Positions 1-10,078 are shown, counted from the stretch's first letter. The stretch: DNA of 64,000 nucleotides from Gp6-AA40 sp963818645 (GCA_963818645.1 CAWFTF010000016.1:1-64000); one strand, 5' to 3'. A program made the numbers and translations. Notes: a model not told the origin generated them from the sequence alone.

Positions 1-33
1 CGTCAGTCAACGCAATTTGAGCAGAGGACGCCG

Positions 34-1410
34 ATGACGTATCACCTCAACGAAGTCTCGACCGTGGCCATCGATCCAGTCGTCGAGACGCTCGTCGATC
101 AGGCACTCGCGGCACAGCGCGAGATCGAGAACTGGAGCGAGCAGCGGATCGACATGCTCCTGCACGCGCTGGCCGATGCCGTTGCCGGCCACGCTCACCA
201 TCTGGCAGTCGCCACGGTCGCCGAGACCGGAATGGGAAATGTTCGCGACAAGACGGTCAAGAACTCCCTGGCCAGCGTAGGGGTCTACCGGCAGCTGGCC
301 GGCCAGATCGGGCTGGGCGAAATCGGCTTCGACCGCGACCGTCGAGTCGCCGAAATCGCGAGCCCCGTTGGCGTCATCGTTGGACTGGTGCCCGCGACCC
401 ACCCAGTGGCTACGTTCATCTTCAAGTCGCTCATCGCGATCAAGGGTCGCAACGCCATCATTTTCAGCCCAAGTCGCCGGGCGCAGCAGGTATCGCAAGA
501 GGTTGGCCGGCTCATTCAGAAGGAGCTCATCGCACACGGCGCCCCCGTCAGCCTCGTGCAGTGGATCGGAACAGAAAGTACCCGAGAAACCACGGCTGCC
601 TTGATGAGTCATCGGCACGTCGCGCTTGTGCTGGCAACCGGCGGTCGGGCCATGGTCAAGGCCGCTTATCGGTCGGGTACACCGGCGATCGGTGTGGGGC
701 CAGGAAACGCTCCGGCGCTGATCAGCACCGACGCAGACATCCGACAGGCGGCACGCAGCATCGTGATGAGCAAGTCGTTTGACAACGGGTTGATTTGCGG
801 CGCGGAAAACCACCTGGTCGTCGAAGGCTCTGCCCGCGCGCGGCTGGTCGACGAATTGATTCACAACGGCGCGGCGCTTCTGACTGAATCGGAGAGTACG
901 CGCTTTCGAGACGCGGCGGTGAACCCCGAGACGCATCGGCTGATGTCGTCAATCGCCGGCCACGACGCGGCGACACTCGCGAGGTTGGCTTCCATCGAGC
1001 GGCCCTACGACATCCAGCTGCTGGTTATTCCGACCGAGTCAGTGGATTCCGAGAATTACCTCGCTGCCGAGAAGCTCGCTCCGGTCGTGAGCCTATTCAC
1101 GGTCGCCGACATGGACGAGGGAATACGAGTGTGTCGGGCGTTGCTCTACATCGACGGCACCGGCCACACCGCGATCATCCATACACGCCAGGCGGGTCTC
1201 ACGCAGCGCTTCACGACAGCGATGCCAGTCAGCCGCGTCCTGGTGAACTCCCCTGCCACTCAAGGCCTGATGGGTCTAACGACCGGCCTTATCCCGTCGA
1301 TGACCCTGGGGTGCGGAACCTGGGGAGGCACGTCTACCACCAATAGCGTGTCATTCAGAGATCTGTTGAACATCAAGCGCGTCGCTTACTGCACACCCGA
1401 ATACGCGTGA
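34..1410 (+). CDS. CoA-acylating aldehyde dehydrogenase (acetaldehyde or sulfoacetaldehyde type)
   Basis: 458-residue soluble enzyme of the aldehyde dehydrogenase superfamily, in the acylating branch with EutE, the AdhE N-domain and SauS. These convert an aldehyde, NAD(P)+ and CoA to acyl-CoA. The catalytic cysteine is at about residue 255 in the context SKSFDNGLICGAENHLVVE, which matches the AdhE-type active site; a GVGPGNAPALI stretch near 220 and a C-terminal GTWGGTSTTNS segment are also typical. An ATG at 34 is preceded by AGAGGA five bases upstream, so this start is secure. The gene stands alone in the window, and its 5' partner, if any, lies outside it. Whether the substrate is acetaldehyde or sulfoacetaldehyde cannot be told from the sequence. 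The family is sure; the substrate is a guess. Confidence 0.88.
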   Translation: MTYHLNEVSTVAIDPVVETLVDQALAAQREIENWSEQRIDMLLHALADAVAGHAHHLAVATVAETGMGNVRDKTVKNSLASVGVYRQLAGQIGLGEIGFDRDRRVAEIASPVGVIVGLVPATHPVATFIFKSLIAIKGRNAIIFSPSRRAQQVSQEVGRLIQKELIAHGAPVSLVQWIGTESTRETTAALMSHRHVALVLATGGRAMVKAAYRSGTPAIGVGPGNAPALISTDADIRQAARSIVMSKSFDNGLICGAENHLVVEGSARARLVDELIHNGAALLTESESTRFRDAAVNPETHRLMSSIAGHDAATLARLASIERPYDIQLLVIPTESVDSENYLAAEKLAPVVSLFTVADMDEGIRVCRALLYIDGTGHTAIIHTRQAGLTQRFTTAMPVSRVLVNSPATQGLMGLTTGLIPSMTLGCGTWGGTSTTNSVSFRDLLNIKRVAYCTPEYA

Positions 1411-1446
1411 GGACGTGTGACGCGCCGAGGAGAGTCGTCATGATCA

Positions 1447-1464
1447 ATTCCGGGCGCTCGGAAT
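1447..1464. terminator. possible bidirectional terminator hairpin
   Basis: ATTCCG and CGGAAT form a 6-bp stem around a 6-base loop, between the convergent ends of the aldehyde dehydrogenase and the small barrel gene. There is no T run, so the assignment is tentative. Confidence 0.3.
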
Positions 1465-1475
1465 GAGCGGGCGCG

Positions 1476-2096
1476 TCAGAATCTGAACACGAACCCCAGC
1501 GAGCCCCGCGTGAAGTCGAGGTCCCCTGGCCCCTCTTCGAGCTGGACGCCGAGGACCTCCAGGGAATCGAACGTCCGGAAGTAGCGAATATCGCCGCGGA
1601 TGCCGGCGCGCGATCCGAAGAACAGCAGCACACCGCCACCAAAGTCCCACGACACCTTGTTCTCGCCCGCGAACAGGGTGTCGAACGCCTCGCCCGCAGG
1701 GTGCATCAGTCCGATGCCAACTAAGCCGTAGGGTCGAATACCAAACCCTTTCTGCCCACCGAAGGGGATGCCCAGCAGAAGATTGCCGGTCGCGGTGAAC
1801 ACGCTGCTTCCGCCGAGGTCGGTCTTGCCGAAGAAATCGGGACTGTATCCGAAGTCTCCCTCGAAACCGAAGACACCGGCGCCCATCCATGCGAAGCTGG
1901 CGCCCCAGTTGAAGCGGCTCGCGTCAACCGAGTCGCCAAACTCGGCGCCGCTGTCGCCGCCGAAGTTGACGCCGATGAACGGAATGATGAGGCCATCGGC
2001 CCTTGCCGTGCCGGCGAAGGACACGGAAAGCAGAGCGGCCATGACGAGTGTTCGACAGTTGCGTGCGGACAGGCAGTTGAAAGTCATGCCGGACAC
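1476..2096 (-). CDS. small outer-membrane beta-barrel protein
   Basis: 206-residue protein with a cleavable signal peptide (hydrophobic VMAALLSVSFAGTARA, cut near residue 33) followed by alternating glycine/aromatic strands, for example FGFEGDFGYSPDFF and GIRPYGLVGIGLMHP, and a terminal FVFRF that fits the C-terminal beta-signal of OM proteins. The size suits an eight-stranded OmpA/OmpW-like porin-family barrel. Two methionines, at positions 1 and 4, could start it; both keep the signal peptide. It converges with the aldehyde dehydrogenase and diverges from the patatin gene across about 430 bases. Ligand or role is unknown. Confidence 0.8.
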   Translation of the reverse strand: MSGMTFNCLSARNCRTLVMAALLSVSFAGTARADGLIIPFIGVNFGGDSGAEFGDSVDASRFNWGASFAWMGAGVFGFEGDFGYSPDFFGKTDLGGSSVFTATGNLLLGIPFGGQKGFGIRPYGLVGIGLMHPAGEAFDTLFAGENKVSWDFGGGVLLFFGSRAGIRGDIRYFRTFDSLEVLGVQLEEGPGDLDFTRGSLGFVFRF

Positions 2097-2522
2097 TGTG
2101 CATGCTTTGTGCCGCGGGTCGTTTCGTGCGCTTCAGCAATGCGGAGTAATGCCGCACCCTCGGCTCACCCCGATCGGCCGCGCCTCGCGTCGCGGAATGT
2201 CGTGACCTCGAGCGCCGCTCCACCGCTCGCCGCTCATCTGCTCTTCCCATACTATTGAGACGGGCGACGCACGTACGGTGTGACGCTGCAGTCCCGTCTG
2301 CTGTTCGCGAGCTCGCCTGGTCTTCAGATCGCGCGGTCAGTGGGTTTAACTCGATTCACCGGGTAACAGCTGAGGCGCATTCAACTGGCGTGCGAGACAT
2401 ACCAGCTTGTCCAGGTTGTGGATGACGCAAATGGAAACGCACGAGATCGTGAGGTTGCATTGGGCTATGACGACAGTCCTCGTGACGTGCCAGCACGTCG
2501 CATACGGAAGACCTCGACACGA
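2097..2522. other. divergent intergenic region
   Basis: About 425 bases between the small barrel gene and the patatin gene. The patatin frame stays open here back to 2418, but the residues it would add are polar and would precede the signal peptide, so I treat this as leader. No clear promoter, hairpin or small gene was seen. Confidence 0.4.
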
Positions 2523-4757
2523 ATGATCCTCACGTGGCGCACGCTCGTTGTCGTCTGGATCCTTATCGCAATTACACCTCTGCAGGCTCGCAGCGGCGAT
2601 GACCCAGTCGCTCAGCCAGCCGCGCAGCAGCGGCCGCGGATCGGCGTGGCATTCGGTGGGGGAAGCGCACGTGGTCTTGCGCACGTCGGAGTCGTGCGCT
2701 GGTTCGAAGAGCACCGCATTCCGATTGACCTGATCGCTGGAACCAGCATGGGTGGGCTCATCGGCGGAGGCGTGGCGGCAGGCATGACCTCCGGCGAGCT
2801 GGCCGCGATGCTGGAAGGTGTGAACTGGGACGAGATGTTCGGCTTCTCGCCGTTTCGGTACAAGAACGTGCGCCGCAAGGAGGACGCGCGCGCGTATCCC
2901 TCACGGATCGAGCTCGGCATCAAGAGCGGCCTCGCCCTTCCCATTGCGCTCAACAACGGCCAGCAGGTCGACTTCCTGCTGGCGCGCATCGCAGGTGCGT
3001 ACGGCAGCGTCTCGAGCTTCGACGAGCTGCCCACGCCCTTCCGCGCGATCTCGGTCGATCTCGTCACGGCACAACAGGTCGTCCTGGACAACGGCTCGCT
3101 CGCCTCGGCCTTGCGCGCCACGATGTCACTTCCGGGGATCTTTCCGCCGGTCGAGCGCGACGGAAAGGTGCTCGTCGACGGCGGCGCGATGAACAACGTG
3201 CCGGCCGATGTCGTGCGAGGCATGGGTGCCGACGTCGTCATCGCCATCAACGTCGGGTACATGGGAGACACGCGCACGGTCAGTCGTTCGATCCTGGGGC
3301 TGATGAACCAGACGATCGACGTCATGATGCAGGCCAGGACTCGTACTTCCATGACAGCGGCCGACATCGTCATCAATCCACCCCTCCAAGGTTTCGCGAG
3401 CCTCGACTGGAGACGGAGCCCAGAGCTTGCGGCGGAAGGATACCGGGCGGCCGAAGCGATGAAAGACCGCCTGCTCCCCCTTGCGGTCGATGAGAGCCAA
3501 TGGACGGCCTATCTCGAGGCCCGTCGCGCGCGCCGGAAGACAGCGTGGCCGGCGCCACAGTTCGTATCGGTGGTCGGCGCGGTGCCGTCCGACCGCGCGC
3601 GCATGGAGTCCCTGCTTGCTCCTTTTGTCGGAGAGCAGACGCTCGACGTGCAGAAGCTCGAGACGACGCTCGAGACTTTTGCCGGACTGGATCGATACGA
3701 AACCGTGGGGTGGGAACTTGACGAAAACGGCGGACGCCCCGGGCTCCGGGTGGAGGCCCGACCGAAATCCCATGCGCCTCCGTTTTTGATGCTGGGTGTC
3801 AGCCTGCAAAACACGACAACCGACGAGTTCGCGTTTCAGCTCTCCGCGCGGTACTTGGCCTTCGACGTGTTCGGGTCCGGCTCGGAGCTGAGAATGGACG
3901 GGACGGCTGGCGCTGAGCCCAGTGTCTTCGCCGAGCTCTATCGACCGTTCGGACGAACGCCGCTCTTTGTCGTGGGCACGGCAGGGGCACGCCGCGAGAC
4001 CTTGAGCTTCGTGAGCGAAGATATTGTGACGGCACGGTACAACGAAGACAGGGTCGGTGTCGGACTTGCGGTGGGTGCGAACCTCGGACGCGACAGCGAC
4101 GTGCGGCTCGGCGTGTGGATGGGAGACCTGAGCGCGAACGTCCAGGCTGGCAATCCCGGCCTCCCGGCGCTCAACGGACGTGAGAACCGTGCGCGGCTCG
4201 CCTGGCGCTTCGACGGACAGGACAGCACAGTCGCACCATCGAGCGGCATCCGCGCAACGGCCAGGCTCGATCACATTCTCGAGTCGCCGGATGTGCCTCC
4301 TGAATTCATCACGGATCGCTCGAACGACGATGTCACACAGTTCGAGCTTCGCAGCTCTGTCTTCTGGTCCGTGCTGCGTCGCGATCGCGTGTTCCTGGCG
4401 GGCGGCACGGGCACCACATGGGGACACCCGTTCCCGACCGAACAGTTTCAGCTTGGGGCACCGCTCCGGCTCGGCGCCTATGACAACGGTGAGTTTCGAG
4501 GAGACCACTACGCCGTCGTAACCGCAGGCTATCTGCGGGCCGTCAGTCGCCTGCCGGACTTTCTGGGGGGCTCGATCTATCTGGGCGGCTGGCTGGAAAA
4601 CGGCTCGGCCTTCGACGATATCGACAGTGCGAAGTTTCACTCGAACGCAAGCGTTGGTGCGCTGGCTGACACCATCCTTGGTCCGGTGATAGTCGGTACC
4701 AGCTTCGATTTCCAGGGAGCGTGGCGATATTACATCGGCATCGGCCGTCTGTTCTGA
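2523..4757 (+). CDS. patatin-like phospholipase fused to an Omp85-type barrel (type Vd-like)
   Basis: 744-residue protein with this order: signal peptide (about 1-22), patatin domain (about 38-340), a single POTRA-like segment (about 365-435), and a C-terminal 16-strand-type surface-antigen barrel ending in the aromatic residue of YIGIGRLF. The patatin catalytic dyad is intact: oxyanion loop GGGSARG at 45-51, nucleophile Ser75 in GTSMGG, and Asp219 in DGGAMNNVP. This architecture matches the PlpD/FplA type Vd autotransporters, in which the barrel carries a lipase to the surface. I chose the ATG at 2523 because an upstream in-frame ATG (2418) would put 35 polar residues before the signal peptide; the Shine-Dalgarno is weak (GGAAG, 12 bases away). 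It ends 19 bases from the convergent TamB-Omp85 gene, so two Omp85-superfamily genes meet tail to tail. Confidence 0.88.
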   Translation: MILTWRTLVVVWILIAITPLQARSGDDPVAQPAAQQRPRIGVAFGGGSARGLAHVGVVRWFEEHRIPIDLIAGTSMGGLIGGGVAAGMTSGELAAMLEGVNWDEMFGFSPFRYKNVRRKEDARAYPSRIELGIKSGLALPIALNNGQQVDFLLARIAGAYGSVSSFDELPTPFRAISVDLVTAQQVVLDNGSLASALRATMSLPGIFPPVERDGKVLVDGGAMNNVPADVVRGMGADVVIAINVGYMGDTRTVSRSILGLMNQTIDVMMQARTRTSMTAADIVINPPLQGFASLDWRRSPELAAEGYRAAEAMKDRLLPLAVDESQWTAYLEARRARRKTAWPAPQFVSVVGAVPSDRARMESLLAPFVGEQTLDVQKLETTLETFAGLDRYETVGWELDENGGRPGLRVEARPKSHAPPFLMLGVSLQNTTTDEFAFQLSARYLAFDVFGSGSELRMDGTAGAEPSVFAELYRPFGRTPLFVVGTAGARRETLSFVSEDIVTARYNEDRVGVGLAVGANLGRDSDVRLGVWMGDLSANVQAGNPGLPALNGRENRARLAWRFDGQDSTVAPSSGIRATARLDHILESPDVPPEFITDRSNDDVTQFELRSSVFWSVLRRDRVFLAGGTGTTWGHPFPTEQFQLGAPLRLGAYDNGEFRGDHYAVVTAGYLRAVSRLPDFLGGSIYLGGWLENGSAFDDIDSAKFHSNASVGALADTILGPVIVGTSFDFQGAWRYYIGIGRLF

Positions 4758-4776
4758 TTGCGGCCAACGAGCACCC

Positions 4777-7700
4777 TCAGAACATCTGGCCGATGGAGAA
4801 GTGCCACTGCGGACTTGCGCGCCCGGAGCCCGGCACGGGGTAGCCGACGTCGATGCGGACGGGCGCCAGCGGTGTCGTGATGCGGAGGCCGAACCCGACC
4901 CCGACCTCGAGATCCGAGATCGAAAAGCCTGCGCGTTCGGCAAACGTGTTGCCGGCGTCGGCGAAGAGCACGCCTTTCACAATCCGGAAGATAGGAAATC
5001 GGATCTCCTCGTTGAACACCACCAGTCGTGTTCCGCCGAGCGGGACGCCGAATGCGTTGTACGCCGAAAGCTCGTCCTGCTTGTAGCCGCGCACGGTCTG
5101 AGTACCGCCGGCCTTGAAGAAGACGTCGAACACGGTCAGCGGCGGAGTGCCGCCATGCGGCTGGAGATGTCCCCACCGGGCATTCGTCGCGAGCACCACT
5201 GGGCCGACTGGCTGATAGTACGAGCCGCGAATCAACGTCCGCAGGTAGTCGAAATCCGAGCCGACCGCTTGGAGCCCCCATTGGAGGCTCGTCGAGTAGA
5301 ACCACCCGCGGGTGGGGTCGAACACGCTGTTGCGCCGATCAAGGACGGCGGTCGCGTTGATTGACGCAAGGAGGCCATCGAAGTCGATCGGCCTGGCCGG
5401 CAGATCGGGGAGCTCGAACGACACGGCACGACCCGAGACGCTGTATCCCCATGCCAGATCCAGCCAGCCACGAGGCCGCCAGCGCTGTTCGAGCGTGAGA
5501 TTGGTCTCATCCTCAGAGTACAGGGTGCCCGCAGAGCTTGTCTGGTTCTCGGTGCGTGCTGTGAGTGAAACGTTCGTGCGAAGCGGCAGCGACGCCAGGC
5601 GCGGCATCGAAAACAGACCACGGACACTCGCCACATCCGAGTCGACGCGCGCGCCAAGCCCCAGGGTCATGCCCCGGCCAAGGAAATTTCGATCGCGAAG
5701 ATCCGCGGCGACGCCGACAGCGCCCAGGTTTTCGTCGAGCGCTGCCTCGTACTCGCTGGACAACGCAATGCCGTATCGCAGGAGATATTTGCGGGCTTCC
5801 TGCACCTCGACCACTGCGTCGACCGCGACCGTCTCCTTTGAAGACATGGACGGCACGGGCTCGAATCGCACTGTGGCGGCGCGGAAGGTTCCGAGGCCGT
5901 ACAAACGTCGTTCGGTCTCGGCCGCTTCGGACTGTCCGGCAGCCTCGCCGGATGTGATCGTGACCGCGCGATCGACCATGGAGTCGCTCGTGCTTTGCGC
6001 GCCTTCGACGCGAACACCGCGAACGACGTACAGCGGTCCTTCGGTCACGGTGAAGCTCAGATCTACACGTCCGTCGCGCTCTGCCACGCGCGTGGCTGCC
6101 TCGACGCGCGCATCGCGATAACCGCGGTCGCGGTAGTAGCGCTCGAGTCGAACTCGTGCCGCACGCTCGGCGCCCTCCGCAAACGGTGAGCCGATCGCGA
6201 GACCGAGCGCGGCCTGTGCGCCTTGCTGGCGCACGGCCGACACGCCGGCGACCTCGAGCGTCTCGACGTGGGCGAGCGGTCCCTCCGAGATGAGAACAGG
6301 CAACGTCGCGCGATCGCCGTCGAGGAGGGGGTCGCCCACTGCAGCCGTCGCCGCCAGGTAACCTCTCGAGGCATATTCGGCGACGATTTCCTCGACCAGC
6401 GGAGTGGGATCGTTCCAGACCGACGCTGCCAACGCGCCCTCACTCGCAAGCGTCTGCAGTGCGCTCGTGGAAATCGCCCGGTTCCCCTCGAAGGTGAGTT
6501 GCCTGATTGTGATCCTCGCGCCTGGAGTGACGTGCACCACGGCGCGCTGAACGCCCGACCGTGAGTCGTCCAACGTGACGTCGACGTTCGGGCGAAGATA
6601 ACCCTCCTGACTCAAGTAAGCGCGCGTCGCGCTTTCCAGGTCCTGGGCAAGGAGCTCCGGCAGGACGGCGTCGTTCCACGCGCTCTTCAGGATCTCCGCG
6701 AGCCTCTCGGACGACGGATAACCAATCACTTCGAGCTCGGTGCGCGGACCGCGGAGGATGCGATAGTCGAGCGTGACCTCGCGTCGCTTCGACGTGGCGT
6801 CGCCCACCTTCCTCGTCGGCGTCACGTGGACGGCGTAGTAGCCGCGGTCGTAGTACAGGCGTTGGACGCGATCGCGATCACGCGACCACTCGTGAAAATC
6901 AAAGCGGTCACCCTCGCGGAGCTCGAGAGCATCGCGCACGTCCGATGGACTGAATCCTGGATCACCGCTCACCGTGATCCCAGCCACGACATCAGGCACT
7001 TTCTCGACTCGAACAACGGCGGGCCGGAGCGAGGAGCCCGGCCCGAAGGTGATTTCCTGTCGGAATTCCACGGTGTTCTCCTCGCCTTCGGTCGAGGACA
7101 GTCGCACCTGGTAGCCCGGTCGTGGGCGATAGATGATGACCCACGTCAACTCGCTGTCATCCAGATTCTCCGAGAGCACCAGCTCGAAGGGCTGGCCGAA
7201 GCGTTTTGAAACCGTCAGCCGGGTCGAGGGTTCGACATCGCTCGACACGAGCTCGAGATCATCGCTGCTGCCGACACGCACCGAGTCGAGCCCCACAAAC
7301 TGCCCCGCAAACCCCAGCACATCGCCGGAGACGGCGCCGACTGCGAACGCGTCGTTGTTCGCCGTTTCACCCGTGAGGCCAGCGGTCTGGCCTGTCACCA
7401 CCAGCGATTGGAGATCGCGGTCGCTCAACGGAGGATTGGAGCTCAGGCTCGTTTCAATCGCATCGGCGGGTCCGGACAGCCTGACCGTGACGTCGTAGTC
7501 GCCGATTCGAGTCTCACCAAAGACGTTCAGTCGCGGCACCAGACCCTGCTCGGGCGTAAACACGATGGCGCTCTCCCTCAGTCGATACGACCTCCCACTG
7601 ACTCGAATGCGGCCGTCGTCCACGATGGCGATCGAGCCGGCCAGTGCGGCGTCCGACATCGTGCCGGTCAGGCGCAGATCCGGAACCATATCGACGTTGC

Positions 7701-9093
7701 CGACGCTGTTCTCGAGCGTCAGCGGACCGTTGGACTGGAGCGTGACGTCGAGCGTCGTCTCGCCCAGCCACTGCGGCAGCGCTCGTCGCGTGTCGCTCGA
7801 CGCTCGTGTCAACGCCGCCACGATGCGGACCATCGCGGTCGCGGGTTCTTTGTACGGATCGGCCGTGATCGTCGCGGTGCCCGACAGTGCGGCTCGCCCG
7901 CTCTCATTGCGCCAGGTCAGATCGGCATCGAGCTCGCTTCTCAGCCCGCGGGGGATCTCCAGAAACACGTTCCTCGCGGTGATGGTCAGCGGTGATGCCT
8001 GCGCGGTTCCGCGTCGAGTGATCGTCCCGTTGAGCGAGACGTCGCCACCATTGACCTGGCCGTGAAGCGCTGAGGCTGCGATGGTCTCTCCGGTGACCTC
8101 GAGCCGACCGGTCCATCCCGCGAGTGACATTCGTCCCTCCGGCAGGATGAGGCGTGCGTCCGTGAGATCGATCGTCCCCTCGTACTGCGGGCTGTCGATC
8201 GGTCCGGCAATCCGGATGTCGAATGCCGCCTGGCCGGCGCCGCCCGCTGGCAGAAAGACGTCCGCGAGCCCGAGAGACGTCGTGCCGCTGACACGCATGT
8301 CGCTGTGGTTCCGGGGGCCGAGTCCGATCGTTCCGGAGGCGGCCAGCGCGCCCGAAGGCAATTTCCAGTCGAACTGCTCGATGTGTATCTGGCCTTTCTC
8401 GAGGCGCAGCCTGGTTGGCGCCTGCTGCGCAATCGGAACCTGCCCTGCCGAGATGGTCAACGTTGTCGCGACGATCGTTCCGTCGACCGCGTTGAGGTCG
8501 AATGCGGTCGCGCGCAGGTCCAGCGCCAGGCGTACTTCTCCAGAGAGAGTCCGCGCACGCGTCGGCCGACTGCCCGCGCGCTCGGGAGCTTTCTGCTCCA
8601 GGTTCGTCAACTGTGCGAACGCATCGCCGGAAATCGACGCGAGATCGGCGCCACCGCGAATGCTCAAGTCCACCTTGAGCGGACCTTCGGCGCTCAATCG
8701 GTCTCGGGATGCTGGCGGTAAGTACTTGAGGACATCCTCGACACGGCCGTCGAGGCTTACCGCGATGCCTTCAGCGGGAGTGTCTCGAGCCGCTCCCCAC
8801 GATCCGGCTGCGCGAACCGACAACTCCCCTAGTCTGATCTGCACCGGCTCGAGGAGCGAAAGCCGGCTCCCCTCGAGGCTGAGACGCGCAGGCTGAACGA
8901 GCGAGAGGGGCTGGCCACGCATCTGTCCGTCCAGCGCCCGCACCTCCATCGTCACGTTCGAGAGTGACGGTGTGTCGAGATTCCCGCTCGCCCGACCTGA
9001 CGCCGACAGCGCCGCTGTGCTGCCCGCCACGGTCTCCGGGTTCACGCCCAGAAGCGTCAGGGCTTGAACAACATCGGCGTTATTCAGCGTCAC
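4777..9093 (-). CDS. TamB-like C-terminal half fused to a five-POTRA Omp85 barrel (main open frame of a split gene)
   Basis: 1438 codons open without interruption. Residues 1 to about 690 are beta-helical AsmA/TamB repeats, including the DUF490-like C-terminal motif at about 473-569 (KPxxGLVP-like VFTPEQGLVPRLNVFGE, then SSNPPLSDRDLQSLVVTGQ). Five POTRA-like units follow at about 700-785, 786-858, 859-938, 939-1018 and 1019-1098. Residues 1099-1438 are an Omp85 barrel with the loop-6 motif VRGY at 1334 and a terminal phenylalanine. The TamB-to-POTRA join lies deep inside this open frame, so the fusion does not depend on the upstream frameshifts. In Proteobacteria TamA (three POTRAs, OM) and TamB (IM-anchored) are separate partners that insert OM proteins or move lipids; one chain here would span the envelope. 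The frame opens upstream in the segments listed next. The first methionine (9093) is internal to the true gene. Confidence 0.85.
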   Translation of the reverse strand: MTLNNADVVQALTLLGVNPETVAGSTAALSASGRASGNLDTPSLSNVTMEVRALDGQMRGQPLSLVQPARLSLEGSRLSLLEPVQIRLGELSVRAAGSWGAARDTPAEGIAVSLDGRVEDVLKYLPPASRDRLSAEGPLKVDLSIRGGADLASISGDAFAQLTNLEQKAPERAGSRPTRARTLSGEVRLALDLRATAFDLNAVDGTIVATTLTISAGQVPIAQQAPTRLRLEKGQIHIEQFDWKLPSGALAASGTIGLGPRNHSDMRVSGTTSLGLADVFLPAGGAGQAAFDIRIAGPIDSPQYEGTIDLTDARLILPEGRMSLAGWTGRLEVTGETIAASALHGQVNGGDVSLNGTITRRGTAQASPLTITARNVFLEIPRGLRSELDADLTWRNESGRAALSGTATITADPYKEPATAMVRIVAALTRASSDTRRALPQWLGETTLDVTLQSNGPLTLENSVGNVDMVPDLRLTGTMSDAALAGSIAIVDDGRIRVSGRSYRLRESAIVFTPEQGLVPRLNVFGETRIGDYDVTVRLSGPADAIETSLSSNPPLSDRDLQSLVVTGQTAGLTGETANNDAFAVGAVSGDVLGFAGQFVGLDSVRVGSSDDLELVSSDVEPSTRLTVSKRFGQPFELVLSENLDDSELTWVIIYRPRPGYQVRLSSTEGEENTVEFRQEITFGPGSSLRPAVVRVEKVPDVVAGITVSGDPGFSPSDVRDALELREGDRFDFHEWSRDRDRVQRLYYDRGYYAVHVTPTRKVGDATSKRREVTLDYRILRGPRTELEVIGYPSSERLAEILKSAWNDAVLPELLAQDLESATRAYLSQEGYLRPNVDVTLDDSRSGVQRAVVHVTPGARITIRQLTFEGNRAISTSALQTLASEGALAASVWNDPTPLVEEIVAEYASRGYLAATAAVGDPLLDGDRATLPVLISEGPLAHVETLEVAGVSAVRQQGAQAALGLAIGSPFAEGAERAARVRLERYYRDRGYRDARVEAATRVAERDGRVDLSFTVTEGPLYVVRGVRVEGAQSTSDSMVDRAVTITSGEAAGQSEAAETERRLYGLGTFRAATVRFEPVPSMSSKETVAVDAVVEVQEARKYLLRYGIALSSEYEAALDENLGAVGVAADLRDRNFLGRGMTLGLGARVDSDVASVRGLFSMPRLASLPLRTNVSLTARTENQTSSAGTLYSEDETNLTLEQRWRPRGWLDLAWGYSVSGRAVSFELPDLPARPIDFDGLLASINATAVLDRRNSVFDPTRGWFYSTSLQWGLQAVGSDFDYLRTLIRGSYYQPVGPVVLATNARWGHLQPHGGTPPLTVFDVFFKAGGTQTVRGYKQDELSAYNAFGVPLGGTRLVVFNEEIRFPIFRIVKGVLFADAGNTFAERAGFSISDLEVGVGFGLRITTPLAPVRIDVGYPVPGSGRASPQWHFSIGQMF

Positions 9094-10078
9094 TTGTGCG
9101 GTCCAGGGCCGCGGCGATTGGAGCGTGACAGATCCACTCGCCTCCGCGCCGAAACGCGGAGCTCCCAGGTCGACGCTCTATTTGCCCCTGCGCTGCGTGC
9201 GCTCGCGCGACCACCGCGCCAGCGTCGCGACCGCTCAGCCGCACTGAATCAGCGGTGAGCGACACTTCTCCCGATGGCCGTAGCACCGAGCCTTCCAGAC
9301 GCATGTCAACCGACACGCTCTCCAGGTCGGCGTCAGCCACTGAGGGGTCGTCGCTTGCAGGTGACCACAGTCGCCGGAGCGTCACACGCAAACCGCGTCC
9401 CTCGACCGTTGTCGACAAGGCGCGCTCGCGGATGTTGTAGCGGCCGTCAACGCGCAGTTGACCGTTGCGTTGAGACAGACGCAGGTCGTGCACTAGTAAT
9501 TCGTCGTCCACGACCTCGACGTCACCGGCCAGGCTTTCGAAGTGGAGGCCGTTGGCCATCAACTCCTCACCCGTCAGTCGCGCCGACACGCGGGGCCGAT
9601 CGAGCCGGCCGCTCCACGATCCTTTGGCCGCGATCGATCCCGTGGGGCGCCACTCGGCCGGGACGATCGGCGCCAGCCTGCCGGGCTCGTCGATCCGCAC
9701 GTCGAACTCTCCTGTGCTCTCCATACGTGCGAAGCCAATCGATCCTCGCATCTCCAGGTGCGCGGCGGCCGTGTCAACGGCCAGTGGCTTCAACACTATT
9801 TGCCTCCGGTCCGCGTGCAGCGCTCCTGCCACCCGAATCGCGTCCACATCGCCAGCCGACACATCGCTTGCAGAGACGAGGAGATCCACGACGGGCTCGC
9901 CGATCGACCCGGCGACAGTTCCGCGGGCTGTGACCTGTCCGGACCGCACAACGTCCACAACGGCCGGTACAGGAATCACCGACTCGCGAAGCTGCCGCAA
10001 GACGGCGGCGATGTCCTGTGAACTGACGTCGACAACTCCGTACAGCGTCGACCGGCGAAGGTCGGCTTCATGCAGCAC
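9080..10078 (-). CDS. TamB-like gene, third segment (frameshifted from neighbours)
   Basis: 332 codons of AsmA/TamB-type beta-repeat sequence (for example GSIGEPVVDLLVSASDVSAG, GRYNIRERALSTTVEGRGL). Not a separate gene: it lacks a start context, and the same repeat pattern runs into the frames on both sides. The entry frameshift sits at a run of four C (10145-10148 on the + strand). Reading three there restores GGRWTLQYRQALAGETLAEL into this frame. The exit shift lies at about 9173-9186, after which the next frame gives VDLGAPRFGAEASGSVTLQ and continues into the main segment. Either a sequencing indel or a real mutation. Confidence 0.7.
   Translation of the reverse strand: MLHEADLRRSTLYGVVDVSSQDIAAVLRQLRESVIPVPAVVDVVRSGQVTARGTVAGSIGEPVVDLLVSASDVSAGDVDAIRVAGALHADRRQIVLKPLAVDTAAAHLEMRGSIGFARMESTGEFDVRIDEPGRLAPIVPAEWRPTGSIAAKGSWSGRLDRPRVSARLTGEELMANGLHFESLAGDVEVVDDELLVHDLRLSQRNGQLRVDGRYNIRERALSTTVEGRGLRVTLRRLWSPASDDPSVADADLESVSVDMRLEGSVLRPSGEVSLTADSVRLSGRDAGAVVARAHAAQGQIERRPGSSAFRRGGEWICHAPIAAALDRTSDAE

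Noticed and set aside
7..936. 309-codon minus-strand ORF opposite the aldehyde dehydrogenase
   Set aside because: Shadow of the real gene: high-GC codon use keeps the opposite frame open, and the translation is Arg/His-rich with no family features.
3126..4943. 605-codon minus-strand ORF opposite the patatin-Omp85 gene
   Set aside because: Antisense to a clearly coding gene; low-complexity Arg/Pro/Ala composition and no start context.
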